A stretch of DNA of 64,000 nucleotides from Dryocola sp031988645. Its GTDB lineage: Bacteria > Pseudomonadota > Gammaproteobacteria > Enterobacterales > Enterobacteriaceae. The stretch is taken from NCBI RefSeq assembly GCF_051307045.1, contig NZ_CP150452.1, positions 1,054,001 through 1,118,000 on the forward strand, in the 5' to 3' direction. Position 1 is the first letter of the stretch; every line of letters starts with the position of its first letter. The translations under genes were made by a program, and so were the position numbers. The notes below the pieces were generated by a model. It had not been told where the DNA came from. It did no database searches and saw only the letters and a program-made list of their open reading frames with translations. Shown here piece after piece: positions 45,646 through 53,674 of the stretch.

Positions 45646-45976
45646 ACTCAATTCCTTCTCTGATATTGCGCTGATCCGTAGGGTCATCGCCGTAAGGCGG
45701 TTTTTCATACCACTTGCCCCAAATATCTTTAGACGTACCAGCCCGCGATTGTGCAAAACCGGCCCCCTGCAAAAGAATTTCCGGGGGAATGCCGGCCGCA
45801 ACAAAATTGAAGTTGCCGAAGGCCGCAAAGAGCGGATTAAATTGTTTGTAGTCCCACGGACCACGATTACGGACTTTTTGATAAAACCAGTAATAAATAC
45901 CCGGCGTCGCCATCCCACGTGACATGCCGTGCCGTCTTGCATTATTTTGATAAATTAAGTGACCGGAATACGCCAT
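45623..45976 (-). CDS. Orphan polymorphic-toxin C-terminal domain, Ntox44-like
   Basis: 117 residues. The segment VRNRGPWDYKQFNPLFAAFGNFNFVA, then GFAQSRAGTSKDIWGKW and PPYGDDPTDQRNIREGIEYA, matches the pattern of bacterial toxin 44 (Ntox44) domains found at the tips of Rhs/CDI and related toxins. An in-frame TAA lies eight codons upstream of the ATG, so no delivery domain is attached: this is a detached tip, probably the remnant of an rhs-type gene. E. coli rhsD occupies this spot. The next gene overlaps it and may be its immunity gene. Confidence 0.72.
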   Translation of the reverse strand: MAYSGHLIYQNNARRHGMSRGMATPGIYYWFYQKVRNRGPWDYKQFNPLFAAFGNFNFVAAGIPPEILLQGAGFAQSRAGTSKDIWGKWYEKPPYGDDPTDQRNIREGIEYAIQNGY

Positions 45977-46208
45977 AAATTCATTGGCTTTATGCTGTTA
46001 AGGGTTTTTTATCATACTATTCAGAATGGCAGTGATAACACCACTTTTTAGCATGAAAGTTCCTAATGTTAAGTTTATTGAACCATGCTGGTTATTTGAG
46101 GTGCTAAGTAAAAGGAAATACAGGTTCCATTACTTGGGGGATTTATTAATGGATCAATGAATAAGCTCCCGGTTATAGAATTTAATTTCCTGTATTCTCT
46201 TTCTTGAA

Positions 46209-46401
46209 ATTATGCCTCGCAGCCCTGTCGCAACAGATTCCAAAACCCTGTACGGATACCGCGCGGCGCTGACGATAATGCTGATGCTGTATGAGATGTT
46301 TTTTTGTACTGGCCGAAGATTTGAAAGCGCCGTGGTTGGCTCCGGTATTGGACGGGTGGAAGGTGATAGAGGGCGAAGTGGTGGCAAGGGGAGGCGGCAT
46401 T
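46209..46401 (+). pseudogene. Decayed partial copy of the 176-residue gene
   Basis: The stretch reads CGCAGCCCTGTCGCAACAGA, TTCCAAAACCCTG..., GCGCTGACGATA, ATGCTGTATGAGATG, CTGGCCGAAGAT..., AAAGCGCCG, in the same order as the 3' half of 44646-45176. Internal deletions and frame shifts are present (for example the segment encoding NNQDLPEQREQMIG is lost). The downstream bases also resemble a degraded form of that gene's terminator. A tandem-duplication remnant flanking the toxin/immunity pair. Confidence 0.75.
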
Positions 46402-46619
46402 GATTTACCTGTGCCTTTTAAAGCACCTTTTCCTTGAGGGAGAAGAAAGGTAAGTTTGATTAGAAGTTAGGCGGCAGTATTTTGTTGTGAGCATGGATGG
46501 GTTGACGATTTGCTACCAGCGAGGAGCGGACATTAGGATTTTTTTATTGAGTTTAATTTGCTCTACATGCCGAAAAATGAATCATGTTGAGCAAATTAAA
46601 TATTTATTAAGAGCATTGA

Positions 46620-47654
46620 TTAATCTAACTGTGCAATAATGTATGTATTAGCTGCATCACAACCAGATTTCATGAAAAGAGTTGGTGTATCCTGTTCTGG
46701 GATATCTTCTAGCATTAAAGCTGCTTTCGCTTGATTAAACGATCTTTCAACAGAAAGGCCAAAAGTTAAAGATGAATAAAATTGTGCGGAAAAGATCCTC
46801 GCAGCCTCATCTGTAATTGAGTCACTCATTCCAATGGCAAATTCGATGTGTTCAACCATTTTATTAGCTTGTTTTTTTGAGTGACATGTATTGAAAAACA
46901 CTAATCTTAAGTTGTCATTTGCAACACTCATTGCCTGAACAATAGACTCAAGCGAGACTAACTTAGTATTGGCGTTGTTATCCATAAGGACTAATTCATC
47001 ATTGAAACTTCCGTGTCCACTAAAATGTACAATTGTTGGCATATATTCATTCATATGCTGTAGAATGTCACCAGGTCTAACTGCCCAGCATGATTCCAAT
47101 TTTACTGCATCACGATGACGTGATTTTGTAATCATTTCTTTTATAGAACGAACTTCTTCATCTAATCTTAATTGTCCTTGATCTTGTGGATTTGAAGCAA
47201 GAAACAACACCGTTATTTCTTTAGGTAATTCACTTAAATTTTTTATCATATTAGAGTGCTCCGATAACTTTTTATTGACAGTGCTTAGTACCTTAGTTTG
47301 CTTACGCTGAAATTTATCTTGAAGCTGTTGGCGTTTTTTGTATTCTTTAATTTCCTCATCATCCATTTTTCTTTGGTCAGCTTGTAATTCTTTATTCTTT
47401 TTGGCTATCTTGGATTCAAATTCTGAAATTCTCTTTTCAACTTTAGATATATCTACTTGATGCCTATATATTTCCTTTTGCCTGTTGCTAATCGTTGTTA
47501 AGGATTTCGATGAGTTCATTTGTTTTGTTGCAGATTGAATTTTATTATTTAAGTTTGTTATTTTTACATACTCTTTAGCCTTCTGGGCAATCAAGCGCGC
47601 GATTTCATCTCTTTTACGCTCAACATTCCGTCTATATAAATCAATCATTGTCAT
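46620..47654 (-). CDS. Coiled-coil CHAT-domain (caspase-like) protease
   Basis: 344 residues. Residues ~5-135 are a Lys/Glu/Gln-rich coiled coil. From ~146 a CHAT domain follows: EITVLFLASNPQDQGQLRLDEEV, a WAVRPGDILQHM block, the catalytic histidine in VHFSGHG (His214) and the catalytic cysteine in VFFNTCHS (Cys257). No TPR, sensor or transmembrane part is fused. CHAT proteases act in bacterial immunity (with gasdermins, type III CRISPR partners, effector-associated-domain systems), usually cleaving a partner on activation. No obvious substrate gene adjoins it. AT-rich, hence acquired. Function as defence effector is inference. Confidence 0.85.
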   Translation of the reverse strand: MTMIDLYRRNVERKRDEIARLIAQKAKEYVKITNLNNKIQSATKQMNSSKSLTTISNRQKEIYRHQVDISKVEKRISEFESKIAKKNKELQADQRKMDDEEIKEYKKRQQLQDKFQRKQTKVLSTVNKKLSEHSNMIKNLSELPKEITVLFLASNPQDQGQLRLDEEVRSIKEMITKSRHRDAVKLESCWAVRPGDILQHMNEYMPTIVHFSGHGSFNDELVLMDNNANTKLVSLESIVQAMSVANDNLRLVFFNTCHSKKQANKMVEHIEFAIGMSDSITDEAARIFSAQFYSSLTFGLSVERSFNQAKAALMLEDIPEQDTPTLFMKSGCDAANTYIIAQLD

Positions 47655-47989
47655 GCTTTTATCCCATCTTTAAATTGTTTATTTTTACATCCAGATTTTA
47701 TCAGACAATTATGTGCACACAAGAAGAAAAGTAGTGGGGGAATCTAATTTTATCCGCAGCTGGCATTGAATTGCGGTAGCATGGACTCTCCAACCGACTA
47801 AGAGGGAGATGCAGATATTGAAAAAGGCTAGCGTCAATTCGTAATAACCTAAGTTACCTGAAATTTTTCAACGGAGGGTTGGTAAACGTTTGCCTAAAGG
47901 ATTAGTAAACGTTCTTGCAGTATAAAGCAGAGCTTAACATTTTTTGCATTTGTTAAATCTATTTTCTGTAAGGATTTAGCATTGCTCCC
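47655..47989. other. Upstream region of the CHAT gene with direct repeats
   Basis: 335 bp without a recognisable gene, AT-rich. Two copies of GTAAACGTT (47882-47890 and 47905-47913, 23 bp apart) each contain the palindrome AACGTT, possible regulator or iteron sites. Otherwise nothing identified. Confidence 0.4.
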
Positions 47990-48238
47990 CTACCTCGTGA
48001 TGGTATAATCAGCCCAGTCATCACCTCGGGCGTTCCTCCCTAAGCTTTTTACCGCCTGTAAATCGTTACAGGGACTTTCGGCAGTAGCCGGATTGTAAAA
48101 GGAAGGCCCAGCATGAAGCCGAAAATTGTGCCCGTTATACGGTACGTTCGTTTTCGCTTCGGTCGCGTAGAGCATGTGCGTAAACACATGCGCTCGCTTC
48201 CGACCCGTTAAGTGAATGGTGCCCGCAGGTGATGACAT
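47990..48238 (-). CDS. Small 82-residue protein, possibly Ash-like/P4-satellite associated
   Basis: 82 residues starting MSSPAGTIHLTGRKRAHVFT, 15 bp downstream of the ATPase gene on the same strand. The pattern RAHVFTHMLYATEAKTNVPYNG and GPSFYNPATAESPCNDLQAV recalls short leader-region ORFs (Ash type) of P4-like satellites, but this is from memory of the pattern and was not searched. It may be a translated partner of the ATPase or merely a conserved leader/RNA region preceding the CHAT cargo. No membrane segment; basic. Confidence 0.45.
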   Translation of the reverse strand: MSSPAGTIHLTGRKRAHVFTHMLYATEAKTNVPYNGHNFRLHAGPSFYNPATAESPCNDLQAVKSLGRNARGDDWADYTITR

Positions 48239-48253
48239 TTTTTCTTGGCGCCT

Positions 48254-50455
48254 TTATTGCTCCTGCTGCATTTCTTCTCCCATCATCGCCGCGTAATGCT
48301 CCTCGTCCTCAGTTTGTTTAAAGATTTTTCTAAACATATCGAAGTAGCGCTCTTTATCCACGATGCCGGTTTGAAGAATATTTCTTCCGTCTGAATGGGA
48401 ATGCCGGTTGATGGCGCGATAAAACGAGTCATATTCTCCAGCGTCTGAATGCTGTGCTGCCAGCATTTCCAGCGCAGCCCTGAGCTTCTCTTGCTTGCAG
48501 GCGAAGCTAAAGTAGTATTCAAGAATATTGCGCATAGTGTTGAAAAGCACGATCGGCTGGGTTTTGCTGTCCCTTACGTCCTTTAGTGTCTGCCATAGTG
48601 CCTGGTAATCGTTGAGCATTTCATGCATGGACAGCGCAACGCAATCGCTATGCTCGCCTTTAACGATGCGCATAAGCGACCAGTTTGTTGGAGCAGACCG
48701 GTTGTCCTGCAGACGGCCGCTATTGAGAATAATTTCCTGAAAGAAGAACATATTATGCGTCAGAATCACCACGTGTTTTGCTATCGCTGGAGTAATGATT
48801 TTTCGTTTGATGAGCGCAGCGACTTCATAAATGTAATTATGTGACAGGCTGGAGATCGGATCATCAATAACGATGAGTTTTTTGTCTGTCGGAATGGCCT
48901 CTGGCGTGACGCTGCCGGTGCAGGACTCAAGAAAGTAAAGGAAGGCAATGATGGTTTTTTCGCCCTCACTCAGGGAGCGAAATACCGCCTCCTCTCGCGG
49001 TTCACTGCCGCGCCGCAGTCGATACCGCTTGAGTTCACTGTCGTGGCAGAAAATCTCAAAGCCGGTAATGCCGAGAAGTTTAAGGTTGGCGTTGATGACG
49101 TCGATGGTTGGCTGGATCTCTGAAAGCTGGCCAGTAAGCATGGACGACTCTGCGTCAAGAGCGCGTTTCTGAGCAAACAGGATGTCATGCTGCTCTGTCA
49201 GCTGCACAAGGTGAGCACGGATTTCCTTATGCTGAGCGTCTTGTTCTGCAAGGTACTCTTCGCAACGCGCTCGCAGATGGCCGTGCACCTCCGCAGCCAG
49301 ACGCCGTTTTTCCTCCCGAAAGTTTACTGCCAGGCGGTTATTTTCCGCCACGCGGGCGTTAAGAGCATTAACCTCATCAGACAGCTGCGCATAAATGTCC
49401 TGCTTGTTTTCCAGTAAAATTATCTGTGAGGGTTCTTTAACTTTATTAAGCACTTGTTGGAGTTGTAGCTCCACGCTCTTTTTCAAAGATTCTGTCAAAG
49501 CATGAAGACTGCTGTTATGGCCAGCGAAGGCATGGACAAGGACGCGGCGTTCAAAGTCTTCAAGCCTCTTGTAATCTTGCGCCAGTTGCTCCTGCGAAGC
49601 GGAGAGTGTTTTCAGGACATCTTGATACGATGCATCAAACATTTTGCCTATTTCTGTTGCGAAATGCTCCGAATCAAACACTTGCTGACAGAATGGGCAG
49701 ATGCTGCCCTCAATATATCCGGAGCCTTTATGAACCCAGTCGGCATTACCTAGATGGGCGATAGTAGCGGAAAACTGCGTGCTATTTGCCGGTACTATGG
49801 GGGTGCACATCAGCTCTGTGACATTGGCTCCAGGCCCGGAAATCGACACCATGATCAGTTCATCAACTTGAGTACCTTCACTTTTACTGAGCAAATGCCA
49901 CTTTTCTTCCAGAGTCTCTGTGGTGGTCTGTAACTCCGACACAGGCGTTGACAGCATGCGCTCATAAAAGCTTCTTGTCTGCTTTGCACGCTCAAGAAAC
50001 CCCCCAAGCCTGTTACGGTCATTTACCGTACGGGCAAACATCTTTCTGGCACAGTCATCCTTGACGGTTTCCAGCATTTGCTGTCTTTTACTAATGCCAG
50101 CTGTAATTCCTTCTAGTTCTGTAGCAATTTTTGCACTCTGCTTCTGATTCTTCGTTATGACGTCTTGTAGCCCTTGATTTTTCTCGCTGAGCGTAAAAAT
50201 ACCCGGCTGCGAGTCAGTTTTACCGAAACGGCTGTCGATGTATTCCTGATTAAACACGAGGAAATGATCTACTCCCGAACTGCTAAATGTGCAATGCCGG
50301 TATTGGTCTGCGTGACGGTCGTAAAAATAGCCTGACACGGTCGACTTACCTGAGCCGTTCTGGCCGTAAATAAGTGTAACTTTACTGCTGAGATCAAAAC
50401 TGACGTCACGGTCGGCGGCATAGCTTTTGACGCCCCTGACGGTAAGATATGCCAT
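48254..50455 (-). CDS. RloC/PrrC-like AAA ATPase with coiled coils, CxxC hook and HEPN-type C-terminus
   Basis: 733-residue SMC/Rad50-like ATPase of the AAA_13 type. Walker A GQNGSGKS (31-38); coiled coils ~95-200 and ~280-450 flank a zinc-hook-like CPFC (253-256); ABC signature SLSEGEK (494-500); Walker B KLIVIDDP (526-533). The C-terminal ~110 residues contain R642-xxx-E646 and R680-xxxx-H685 (FYRAINRHSHS), resembling the anticodon-nuclease/HEPN active sites of PrrC and RloC. RloC is a tRNA-cleaving anti-phage effector with a similar architecture but is longer. Likely a defence gene in an accessory island; nuclease activity is unproven. Confidence 0.85.
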   Translation of the reverse strand: MAYLTVRGVKSYAADRDVSFDLSSKVTLIYGQNGSGKSTVSGYFYDRHADQYRHCTFSSSGVDHFLVFNQEYIDSRFGKTDSQPGIFTLSEKNQGLQDVITKNQKQSAKIATELEGITAGISKRQQMLETVKDDCARKMFARTVNDRNRLGGFLERAKQTRSFYERMLSTPVSELQTTTETLEEKWHLLSKSEGTQVDELIMVSISGPGANVTELMCTPIVPANSTQFSATIAHLGNADWVHKGSGYIEGSICPFCQQVFDSEHFATEIGKMFDASYQDVLKTLSASQEQLAQDYKRLEDFERRVLVHAFAGHNSSLHALTESLKKSVELQLQQVLNKVKEPSQIILLENKQDIYAQLSDEVNALNARVAENNRLAVNFREEKRRLAAEVHGHLRARCEEYLAEQDAQHKEIRAHLVQLTEQHDILFAQKRALDAESSMLTGQLSEIQPTIDVINANLKLLGITGFEIFCHDSELKRYRLRRGSEPREEAVFRSLSEGEKTIIAFLYFLESCTGSVTPEAIPTDKKLIVIDDPISSLSHNYIYEVAALIKRKIITPAIAKHVVILTHNMFFFQEIILNSGRLQDNRSAPTNWSLMRIVKGEHSDCVALSMHEMLNDYQALWQTLKDVRDSKTQPIVLFNTMRNILEYYFSFACKQEKLRAALEMLAAQHSDAGEYDSFYRAINRHSHSDGRNILQTGIVDKERYFDMFRKIFKQTEDEEHYAAMMGEEMQQEQ

Positions 50456-50965
50456 TCTTTCTCTCCCTGTCCTTGAAAAAGGTATACCCGGCTATCGTAG
50501 CGCATTTTTAGGGCAACAGGCAGAATGGGGATCAGAATATTCCTAGGTGGTGATCGCAAGCAAACTTAATTCCCTCAGGTACTATCAGCAGGAGTGGTTG
50601 GTGATTTATTTCTATTTAATACTCTAGGCTGATCTTTTACACCAATTGCCTGCATACTGCACTGGGGGCTGGTTACGGCCCTTTCAGGTATAACATCGCC
50701 TGAAAAATAGTAACTTAGGATAGAAATGAGCGAGAAGTGGATAACTGACGTGCCAGAGGTTCCTGGATTAATCGTGTTGATTGCTAATATACAAGAACAC
50801 TAACTATCACCGAGGTAATAGTTTGAGTGAGAAATTTTCAAATACAACCTTAGATAATGAGGAATCTTCCATTATTATCAGTAAATAATCTTTTATCATA
50901 AACCCCACCTGAGAAATTAAAAAAATGAAGCCGCTTTTTAGCGGCTTCAAGACAAAAGTGAAAAA
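50456..50965. other. Gene-poor AT-rich region upstream of the ATPase gene
   Basis: 510 bp. It must contain the ATPase promoter (minus strand). Two very short + strand reading frames occur: 50726-50803 (25 codons, MSEKWITDVPEVPGLIVLIA...) and 50823-50888 (21 codons from a TTG after GAGG, beginning SEKFSNTTLDNEES). Both are too short to support; they may be remnants. Nothing else recognised. Confidence 0.4.
50920..50948 (-). terminator. Terminator of the frameshifted small gene
   Basis: On the minus strand GAAGCCGCT-AAAA-AGCGGCTTC is followed by ATTTTTTT, just after the stop of the 50966-51289 gene. Confidence 0.88.
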
Positions 50966-51289
50966 TTAGCTATATTGTCCCCATTCCCTATCGATTACCC
51001 ATTTTGGACTCCATGAAACAAAGGATGCAGGTTCGAAATGTTCACCCGTATCAGTCATATATTCAATACGTTCTGATCTTAATGGCAATGTATGGTTAGC
51101 TTTATCGCTCTCAAAATCCCAAACCCAGTAGCGGGGGATACCATCTTTGATTTTTTTTCCAGCAGCATAATCCATAGGCGCACAGACTCTCTCGATGTAA
51201 CGCCCATCTTCTTCTGAATAGAACAGGATTCTCAGTTTTTTTTAGTGTGTATAGCGTCAATAAATACATCATGCTCATTGTGCATAGTC
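50966..51289 (-). pseudogene. Small protein of ~107 residues, broken by a T8-tract frameshift
   Basis: The N-terminal frame MTMHNEHDVFIDAIHTKK (ATG at 51289) stops at 51232. Another frame entering at the same place reads KLRILFYSEEDGRYIERVCA and continues MDYAAGKKIKDGIPRYWVWDFES...WSPKWVIDREWGQYS to 50966. They join at a run of eight T (+ strand 51236-51243), so one base too many or too few explains the break. The combined ~107-residue product is Trp/Tyr-rich and resembles small WYL-like or helicase-neighbour proteins, by pattern only. The gene is in the defence-like island. A terminator follows. Confidence 0.7.
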
Positions 51290-51766
51290 ATTTCCTTGTT
51301 GTTTTTTACAGAGGTGCTACTACTCAAAAATACGTTACGCATCTTAGTCATACCATAACAAACATTGACCACATAACATCTTTTATTAATTAGTCCTCGA
51401 CAGATTTTAAAACTTACACTCCTATTGCAAAGCAAAATGTTAAATTTAACTGAGGCTAATATAGGAAATTTTCCAGATTTCATTTAAGCCAATACAAACT
51501 AAACATCCCTTGTGAATTGCATATCAATCGAATCCTCCACAATTTCTGTTTCCCTCCAACCCCTCCCACCAGCCACAGCCCTAAAAGGAAAACGCTCAGC
51601 CCCCCACTTATACCCATTTCAGCTTTCCTTATTCCTTTTTCGCAATTACTCCCTGCGGCAGTTTGTGCCATCTTAATCGCTCGGTTTTCGTTTCAGCGAC
51701 TTATGGAGCGGTCCGGCACCGATCGGCCCGCCGCAAAACAGCACACATTTATCTCAGGGAGAATAT

Positions 51767-52600
51767 ATGGGAATCCGTCACGGCCTTCGTATCGCAAGCG
51801 CGGCGCTGCTTCTGGCAAGCGGTCTAAACCTGGCGCATGCCGCCGACTCAAAGACCATCACTTTCGGCGTAGCGCCCGGTCCTTATGGCGATATGGTTAA
51901 GCAGGCCATCGCGCCGGCCCTGAAAGACAAAGGCTATAAGGTGGTGGTACGCGAATTCAGCGACTACGTGCAGCCGAACATGGCGCTCGCCAACGGCAGC
52001 ATCGACGCCAACCTGTTCCAGCACAGCCTCTATTTCAACAAATTCACCGCCGATAAAGACCTGAAGCTGACAAAGCTGCTGACCGTGCCCACCGCCGGCA
52101 TGGGCCTCTATTCCCATAAAGTCAAAAACATCGACGAGCTGAAAAAGGGCGATATCGTTACGCTCTCCAACGACCCCACGAATCTGGCGCGCGGCCTGCG
52201 GTTTCTGCAGTCCATGCAGCTGATCGCTATTAAGGACAATATCGATCCGACGAAAGCCTCGGAGCGCGATATCGCCAGCAACCCGAAAGGCCTGGTGTTT
52301 AAACCGCTGGAAGCCGCGCAGCTGCCGCGCACGCTGGACAGCGCTGCCGCCGCCCTGGTTAACGGCAACTTTGCCATCGCCGCCGGGCTGGACTTGAATT
52401 CTGCGCTCAAGCAGGAACATCTCGACGAAAACCTCAAAAATATCATCGCCGTGCGCACCGAAGACGCCGATAAACCTTTTGCGAAGGACATTGTGGAAGC
52501 GGTGAAATCACCCGCCTATAAAGCCGTGATTGACGATCCGAAAAACATTTTCAGCGCCTTCCAGAAACCAGACTGGATGACGCAGGCCGCTAAACAGTAG
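51767..52600 (+). CDS. MetQ/NlpA-family periplasmic substrate-binding protein
   Basis: 277-residue binding protein of the NLPA/MetQ family. The start MGIRHGLRIASAALLLASGL follows AGGGAGAATAT. The signal peptide ends LNLAHA-ADSKTITFGVAPGPYGD; there is no lipobox cysteine, so unlike MetQ it should be a soluble periplasmic protein. Family motifs: YVQPNMALANGSIDANLFQH, TLSNDPTNLARGLRFLQ. First gene of a Q-N-I ordered operon; E. coli metNIQ has the opposite order. Methionine or a related sulfur compound is likely but unproven. Confidence 0.9.
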   Translation: MGIRHGLRIASAALLLASGLNLAHAADSKTITFGVAPGPYGDMVKQAIAPALKDKGYKVVVREFSDYVQPNMALANGSIDANLFQHSLYFNKFTADKDLKLTKLLTVPTAGMGLYSHKVKNIDELKKGDIVTLSNDPTNLARGLRFLQSMQLIAIKDNIDPTKASERDIASNPKGLVFKPLEAAQLPRTLDSAAAALVNGNFAIAAGLDLNSALKQEHLDENLKNIIAVRTEDADKPFAKDIVEAVKSPAYKAVIDDPKNIFSAFQKPDWMTQAAKQ

Positions 52601-52657
52601 TGCTGCATTAGCCGGGCAGGCGGGATGCCTGCCCATCGCATCGACTCTGAGGTTTTC

Positions 52658-53674
52658 ATGATTGATTTAGATAAGGTCTGTGTGGATTTCCCCGCGGGCC
52701 GCGGCCAGACCAGCCGGGCGGTGGATGACGTCAGCCTGCATATTGCGTCCGGCGAAATTTTTGGCATCGTCGGCACCAGCGGCGCGGGGAAAAGCACGCT
52801 GCTGCGCACGCTCAACGCCCTGCAGCGCCCAAGCCAGGGCAGCGTCAAAATTGCCGGCACGGAAATCACCGCGCTTGAGGGCGGGCAGCTTCGCAAAGCC
52901 CGTCAGCGCATCGGCATGATTTTCCAGCACTTCAACTTAATGCACACCCGCACCGTAAGCCAGAACGTGGCGTTCAGCCTGAAGGCCGCAGGCTGGGAGC
53001 GCGGCAAAATAGCGCCGCGCGTCGCGGAGATCCTGAGCCTGGTCGGGCTGGAAGACAAAGCCGGCCGCTATCCGGTACAGCTCAGCGGCGGGCAGAAACA
53101 GCGGGTGGGCATTGCGCGCGCCATCGCCAACCATCCTGACGTGCTGCTGTGCGACGAGCCCACCTCGGCGCTGGATCTGGAAACGTCGGCCACCATCCTT
53201 GCGCTGCTCAAACAGATTAACCAGCAGCTGGGCATCACCATCGTGCTGATCACCCATGAGATGAACGTGATTAAATCCATCTGCGACCGGGTGGCGGTCA
53301 TGTCCGGCGGCAAAGTGGTGGAAGCAGGCGAGGTGTTCGATATCTTCGCCCATCCGCAGCACGCCTTCACGCGCCAGCTGGTTTCCCACACGCTGAACCT
53401 CACGCTGCCGGCGCGCCTGCAGCAGCATCTGCACGGCTCGTTGCTGAAGATCCTGTTCATTGGCGACTCCGCCGAACAGCCGGTGCTGTCCGACGTGGCG
53501 GTAAAATTTGGCGTGGCGGTAAATATCCTGCACGGCAAAATTGAATACATCGGCGAAAAGGCGCTGGGCATTCTGGTGGTTCAGCTAACCGCTCCGCATA
53601 ACCCGGCCGCGGTGGATGCCGCCGTGGAACATATTCGCGCCCGTACGGCCCGGGTGGAGGTGATCAATGGATGA
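52658..53674 (+). CDS. MetN-like ABC transporter ATP-binding protein
   Basis: 338-residue ATPase with C-terminal NIL (ACT-like) regulatory domain, as in MetN. The start MIDLDKVCVDFPAGRGQTSRAV at 52658. Walker A GTSGAGKST, signature LSGGQKQRVGIARAIA, Walker B VLLCDEPTSALD, switch His ITHEMNVIK. The NIL domain spans ~265-338 (LLKILFIGDSAEQPVLSDVAV...), the site of feedback inhibition by methionine in MetN. Overlaps the permease gene by eight bases. Confidence 0.93.
   Translation: MIDLDKVCVDFPAGRGQTSRAVDDVSLHIASGEIFGIVGTSGAGKSTLLRTLNALQRPSQGSVKIAGTEITALEGGQLRKARQRIGMIFQHFNLMHTRTVSQNVAFSLKAAGWERGKIAPRVAEILSLVGLEDKAGRYPVQLSGGQKQRVGIARAIANHPDVLLCDEPTSALDLETSATILALLKQINQQLGITIVLITHEMNVIKSICDRVAVMSGGKVVEAGEVFDIFAHPQHAFTRQLVSHTLNLTLPARLQQHLHGSLLKILFIGDSAEQPVLSDVAVKFGVAVNILHGKIEYIGEKALGILVVQLTAPHNPAAVDAAVEHIRARTARVEVING

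Noticed and set aside
45646..45942. N-terminal extension of the immunity-like gene to 234 residues
   Set aside because: The extra residues overlap the toxin gene in another frame and look like antisense/out-of-frame translation; the ATG at 45645 begins a natural membrane anchor.
46154..46400. Small minus-strand frames across the decayed repeat copy
   Set aside because: They lie opposite a recognisable pseudogene fragment and start in its degraded sequence.
51480..51671. 63-residue minus-strand frame upstream of metQ
   Set aside because: No ribosome-binding site, odd composition, and it overlaps the probable metQ promoter region.
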